64,000 nucleotides of DNA from Mesostigma viride (lineage: Eukaryota; Streptophyta; Mesostigmatophyceae; Mesostigmatales; Mesostigmataceae). This document shows, in pieces, positions 59,791 through 64,000 of the stretch. Numbering within the stretch: position 1 is the stretch's first letter; every line of letters begins with the position of its first letter. Under the pieces are notes generated by a model. That model worked only from the letters and a program-made list of their open reading frames with translations, was not told the origin of the DNA and did not search any database. A program made the position numbers and the translations under genes. The DNA is taken from contig RPFO01000670.1 of the NCBI GenBank assembly GCA_009746045.1, positions 1,201,954 to 1,265,953 of the forward strand, in the 5' to 3' direction.

Positions 59791-60426
59791 CACAGGTGCC
59801 TGGATCTATAGCCGGGCACAGATCAAGTACACACCATGGATAGCTCATGACTTGTTGGCACGAGTTCCAACCCGCCCAACCTGGGCGTTTTGTCTCACAT
59901 GGCGTGCCCCAGGGCGCGGTCGGGGCGCCACCCGTGGACTTTCCGGGATAGTCTAGCGGGCATGGATATGTCGGTGTTCTTGAAACCCACGTCATATCGA
60001 CGTCGCAATGGGCTCAGTCATGCCAGGGTAGCCCCCTGGCATGTCTGAAGTGAGACAACTATGAATCTATCTGTCTGTACATAATCTAGTGGAGGCAGAT
60101 GGTTCGCAAGGATAGGTGGCAGGTAGTAATGAAGGAGTCCACCCCCAGCCTAGGCCAGTGGGGGCAGGCTCCGCGTGTGACCGAGACAGTATGGCATTCA
60201 CAGTAATTAATTAATTAACAGTAATCCGGGTCGTCACTGATGCCCACATGTACAATGACCCCCGCCGGCCTAGCTAGTCAGCCGTGTAAAGTTTCAATAC
60301 TGAGACCTGTCTTACTGAGACAATAATTAGCTGAGCCATCCATCCGGCTCAGTCGACTCATTATGCTCACGTAACGGCGCTGTTAATTAATTTAACTCTA
60401 TCAAGGACGTTCGCAAGGAGAACTTC
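59791..60426. other. Intergenic, several TTAATTAA tracts
   Basis: No gene recognised. TTAATTAA runs at 60205-60218 and 60381-60393 resemble the 3' tails of the retroelement family. The first is flanked by ACAGTAAT at 60200-60207 and 60218-60225. Confidence 0.5.
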
Positions 60427-60490
60427 AGTACACCCCCCCCACACACACGTTTAAGATTGGGGTCCGGCCGACCCAGGGCTGCGATCTTAA
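60427..60490 (-). repeat. Inverted copy of the repeat at 97-152
   Basis: On the minus strand: GACCCCAATCTTAAACGTGT, preceded by a GCCCTGGGTCGG segment and followed by GTGTGGGGGGGGTGTACT. It matches 97-152 with a few differences. Confidence 0.75.
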
Positions 60491-60565
60491 ACCTAAAATC
60501 AAATCCTGGGCTCGGACTACGATCTTAAAGTTGAGAGCTGTAGGCGATCTTATACATGGTGTGGC

Positions 60566-60660
60566 ATTAATTAATTTATTAATTAGAAACGTGCTCCCGT
60601 TGGGGAGTCACGGAGCATTAACGGCCCCCATGGATGGATGGTGTGGTATACCTGACTGTA
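60566..60660 (-). mobile_element. Retroelement 3' end with a 5-bp-stem version of the tail hairpin
   Basis: On the + strand: TTAATTAATTTATTAATTAG, then CTCCCGTTGGGGAG (60594-60607), then a GGAGCATTAACG segment where the LINE copies have ATGTAGCACATA, and CCATGGATGGATGG. The stem is one base pair longer than in the other copies. Confidence 0.55.
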
Positions 60661-61181
60661 CATAATCTATATCGCATACCGACCACAGACCAGCCATTTG
60701 TACCTAAAACCAGCCCTGCGAACTTAAACCTGAAATTCCTAAAGCCAGGGTCTCAAGATCTTAAACCTGGGAATCTTAAACGGGGGGGGGGGGATGTACC
60801 TAGGCATGCCACCAGGATGCCACTTATCACCAGCACCCCTGCCAGCACCCGATACTCTTTTGCGCTTGGAAAAGCGACGAATATTGACTAAGTTAGATCC
60901 TTATTCCTTCCGCCAGCAGAAGGGGGGGGGGGAGTCAGAAAGTGAGTTATAAAAGTCGTTTCGCGAGTCTGCCACGGCGAGAATAATGCCACGCGAGTTT
61001 ACGCCACCAGTAACGCTGGCCCTGTGCCTCGGCAAGTGGCGAGATTTTATGTGACGTCGACGGGTGATTACACGCGATTTCATGGCCAGAGAGGCCGATG
61101 TGCACGAGGCTGATTAGGCACGTTCTTGTATCCTTCTTCGTGGCTTTAATTGTGAATCAGAAGCTGGTAGTTGTTAAGCAT
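60661..61181. other. 5' flank of the protease gene
   Basis: Contains AGATCTTAAACCTGGG-type repeat pieces (about 60700-60790) and a G-run. The presumed promoter lies within about 60900-61181. The protease frame is open back to 61098. Confidence 0.5.
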
Positions 61182-62284
61182 ATGAGACTTTCGACAGGGA
61201 TGGCCTCCATTTTTCTAAAATTGTTCTGGCTGGCAGCGTTGGTTGCCAGTGTCGCCTCCGAGAATCGGATTCCTCTTCGCCGAATCCCCGAGTCCAGGAG
61301 GGTATTCCGCTATGCCTCCTCTGTTCGATCCTTGACTCTGAGGGACGGGATGTTGGGTGAGAGTTACCTGAATCTGAAGGATTATATGAACGCCCAGTAT
61401 TACGGGCCAATTTCAATCGGAACGCCTCCCCAGACCTTCAATGGTAATTGGTCGATTTCGTCCCGGGAGATGCACGAAAACCCATTGATTGCAAGTTGAA
61501 ATATATATTATAATCTAAGCAGATTCGTAAATGATTTTCAACGGGCTTACTTCAGCAACCCGTGGTGTGCACACGTTGAAATTAACTTTCCTTTTTCTCA
61601 CGCAGTCGTCTTCGACACGGGGAGCTCGAACCTTTGGGTTCCATCTAAGAAATGCCGTTTCCCTCAGGTATATCTGGTTTTCATCGGGGATATGCATGGC
61701 TACGATCGTCGGTTGATTACGCGAATATGCCTGTCTGGGTGGACCGTTTTCGTTTTGGCAGTTAAGGAAACACCCTTCGTGACTAAACACCCTTCGTGAC
61801 TTAACGAACGCAAAGTTATCTTTATAGGGATTTGCCCTGGAAACATGTTCATGCTGTTCTGAGTCTTAATTGCGCTCATTTCTAGAGCCTGGGTTTGCGC
61901 CAGCCATATGTCCCTGCCTGCCCACCAATCATGCAGGCCACTATATGTGCTACCCCCACCATGTGCGCGGCGCTTCTGCCGTATGTCATGCATGTATTTG
62001 CGATTTTTTATACATAGGAAATTATACTTAGAATTGGTGCCTATCAGCCCCATCCGCGCTGGCTGCGACCGAGTTTTTACATCCCTTGGGTGTTGTCTCC
62101 GTTCACTGCGTGCGTTTACAGCAGTAATAAGGAATTACGTCATTTAAATGTTAATTTTTGTGCACATCCACCCATGCGTGACGCACACACGCATGCACGC
62201 GCATTCGTTCGTTATTGCCACAGGTGGCGTGCCTGCTCCACGCGCGCTACGACTCGACCAAGTCCAAGACCTACGTGGCCAATG
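61182..62284 (+). CDS. Pepsin/cathepsin D-like aspartic protease, 5' part (runs off the window)
   Basis: Three exons: 61182-61443, 61606-61667 and 62224-62284, phases consistent. The N-terminus has a hydrophobic signal peptide (MASIFLKLFWLAALVASVAS, from the ATG at 61200) and a short basic propeptide. The mature start is YMNAQYYGPISIGTPPQTFN, and exon 2 carries the first catalytic aspartate in VVFDTGSSNLWVPS. Exon 3 continues LLHARYDSTKSKTYVANG. The family cleaves peptide bonds at acidic pH in vacuoles/lysosomes or outside the cell. The flap tyrosine and second DTG/DSG lie beyond the sequence read. ATGs at 61098 (open frame, less likely), 61182 and 61200 are possible starts. Intron 3 is at least 1.7 kb and filled with repeats. 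Confidence 0.88.
61668..62223 (+). other. Protease intron 2
   Basis: 556 bases, GT-AG, AT-richer than the exons. Contains an ACACCCTTCGTGACT direct duplication near 61769-61802; nothing else recognised. Confidence 0.8.
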
Positions 62285-62567
62285 GTGAGCAGACCAGGGG
62301 GAGGGGGGGTGGTGGGGGGCAAGTCGCTTGTGCGGCCAACGGTGAGTAGCCCAAGAAGGGGGTGCCAAACCACTTCAGTCAAGTTGGCTGCTCCGGCCAA
62401 CCCTGCGCCAGCGTTGGCTGCTCTGCTTGGTCTGCTTGAGTGTGGATGCTGTCGTCTGCACCTGGTGGTGATAACCCCTCTGCCGACCACCTCCACGGAG
62501 GGGTCGATCCACCCATGTGCATCCACACTTGGTGAGCTGCCCTGCACTGAAGACCCCGTGCTGACCG

Positions 62568-62756
62568 CCACCGTGTGAGGTGTTGACCGCCACAGTGTGA
62601 GGTGTTGAACACCACCTTGTGAGGTGTTGAACACCACCTTGTGAGGTGTTGACCGCCACCTTGTGAGGTGTTGAACACCACCTTGTGAGGTGTTGAACAC
62701 CACCTTGTCAGGTGTTGAACACCACCTTGTGAGGTGTTGACCGCCACCTTGTCGAG
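62568..62756 (+). repeat. 22-bp minisatellite in protease intron 3
   Basis: About eight copies of TGTTGAACACCACCTTGTGA plus GG, alternating with a version carrying TGTTGACCGCCACC. Confidence 0.9.
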
Positions 62757-62821
62757 TTGGCTGCTCTATCGGTGACCCCCCCCCCTCCCCCCGTTGCGAC
62801 GTGGACCAGTGCATCGTCTGG

Positions 62822-62912
62822 CTGTGATATGTTTGCTTGTACTCGTGTCGTGTGAAGCACAAGGCCTGATATGTTTGCTTGTACTCGTGTCGTGTGAACC
62901 ACAAGGCCTGTT
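62822..62912 (+). repeat. 44-bp tandem duplication in protease intron 3
   Basis: TGATATGTTTGCTTGTACTC followed by GTGTCGTGTGAA and an ACAAGGCC segment occurs twice with one difference. Confidence 0.85.
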
Positions 62913-63285
62913 GCCATTGCGCGCGGGTGGGCGCGGCATGTGTATCCTTGCCGCGCAACATCCAGGTCATGTGCGTGTCTATTGGGGTCGCGTGAGTGGA
63001 AGGGTTTGAGAGTGCGTACAGGGCCCACGACGGCATCTGTGCGACGACCCTTCGTGCGGTTATTTTGCGTGGGTGGTTGCTGCGCTCGCTGGTGCGTGGG
63101 CGATTGCTGCGCTCGCTGTGTGTGGGCTGACTTTGGGCTGAGTATGGGCCTCACGGGAGCAGCGAATGGCTTTCCCTGTGGCATGTCAAGCCCAGTGTCC
63201 CATGTCCGCCTGTTGTTGTAGCTTGGGTACAGTAGGCTGGGAGGGTACTATCAGTTGGGGGCTCTTTGATGTCACTGTGGGGCCT

Positions 63286-64000
63286 GCCCTAGTATATGGT
63301 GCTTGTGTGGGCCCGTAGCAGTGTTAGTACATGGTGCTTGTGTGGGCCCGTAGCAGTGTTAGTACATGGTGCTTGTGTGGGCCCGTAGCAGTGTTAGTAC
63401 ATGGTGCTTGTGTGGGCCCGTAGCAGTGTTAGTACATGGTGCTTGTGTGGGCCCGTAGCAGTGTTAGTACATGGTGCTTGTGTGGGCCCGTAGCAGTGTT
63501 AGTACATGGTGCTTGTGTGGGCCCGTGGCAGTGTTAGTACATGGTGCTTGTGTGGGCCCGTAGCAGTGTTAGTACATGGTGCTTGTGTGGGCCCGTAGCA
63601 GTGTTAGTACATGGTGCTTGTGTGGGCCCGTAGCAGTGTTAGTACATGGTGCTTGTGTGGGCCCGCAGCAGTGTTAGTACATGGTGCTTGTGTGGGCCCG
63701 TAGCAGTGTTAGTACATGGTGCTTGTGTGGGCCCGAAGCAGTGTTAGTACATGGTGCTTGTGTGGGCCCGTAGCCGTGTTAGTACATGGTGCTTGTGTGG
63801 GCCCGAAGCAGTGTTAGTACATGGTGCTTGTGTGGGCCCGTAGCAGTGTTAGTACATGGTGCTTGTGTGGGCCCGTAGCAGTGTTAGTACATGGTGCTTG
63901 TGTGGGCCCGTAGCAGTGTTAGTACATGGTGCTTGTGTGGGCCCGTAGCAGTGTTAGTACATGGTGCTTGTGTGGGCCCGAAGCAGTGTTAGTACATGGT
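63286..64000 (+). repeat. 35-bp minisatellite, ~20 copies, running off the right edge
   Basis: Unit GTGTTAGTACATGGTGCTTG plus TGTGGGCCCGTAGCA, with rare single-base variants (GTGGCA, GCAGCA, GAAGCA, GTAGCC). It lies in protease intron 3 if the gene continues to the right. Confidence 0.97.

Noticed and set aside
63286-64000. Regularly spaced repeats reminiscent of CRISPR
   Set aside because: There are no unique spacers; the full 35-base unit repeats head to tail, and the DNA is eukaryotic.

Overview
This 64 kb window is nuclear DNA from an intron-rich microbial eukaryote. GC-rich coding exons alternate with GT-AG (rarely GC-AG) introns of about 0.3-2.5 kb. Non-LTR retrotransposons, small inverted-repeat elements and very long microsatellites fill much of the rest. 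The gene set (soluble-type adenylyl cyclase, full-length ABCA transporter, pepsin-family protease) fits a free-living protist, most likely an alga, but the sequence alone does not fix the taxon.

Three protein genes, all on the + strand, can be assembled exon by exon with consistent splice phases. (1) 1580-9625: five exons, about 2,141 aa, a class III nucleotidyl cyclase of the soluble adenylyl cyclase (ADCY10) type, with two cyclase domains followed by a STAND/AAA-like P-loop NTPase. (2) 18717-57005: 41 exons over 38 kb, about 2,139 aa, a full ABCA-type ABC transporter (TMD1-NBD1-TMD2-NBD2). (3) 61182 to beyond the right edge: the first three exons of a pepsin/cathepsin D-like aspartic protease. 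I see no functional link between the three.

Between genes 1 and 2 lies a repeat island (about 10.1-18.2 kb). It holds a tRNA-like repeat in two copies flanking 1.37 kb of (AAC)n, a decayed ORF1-only retroelement, a 5'-truncated reverse transcriptase element (-), and more 3' ends of the same families. A second island (56.5-60.6 kb) has nested insertions with readable target-site duplications. At least eight element ends share a short 3' hairpin (CTCCCAACGGAG type) followed by a TTAA/TTTAA-rich tail.

The ABCA introns carry over a dozen tandem arrays. At several exons the array or duplication includes the exon end and its 5' splice site. The clearest is exon 13, where the last bases of the exon plus the donor recur about 43 times in the intron. 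That pattern, the shared-tail retroelement family and the tail-only micro-insertions are the most unusual signals here. No tRNA, rRNA, CRISPR array or prokaryote-type operon was seen.
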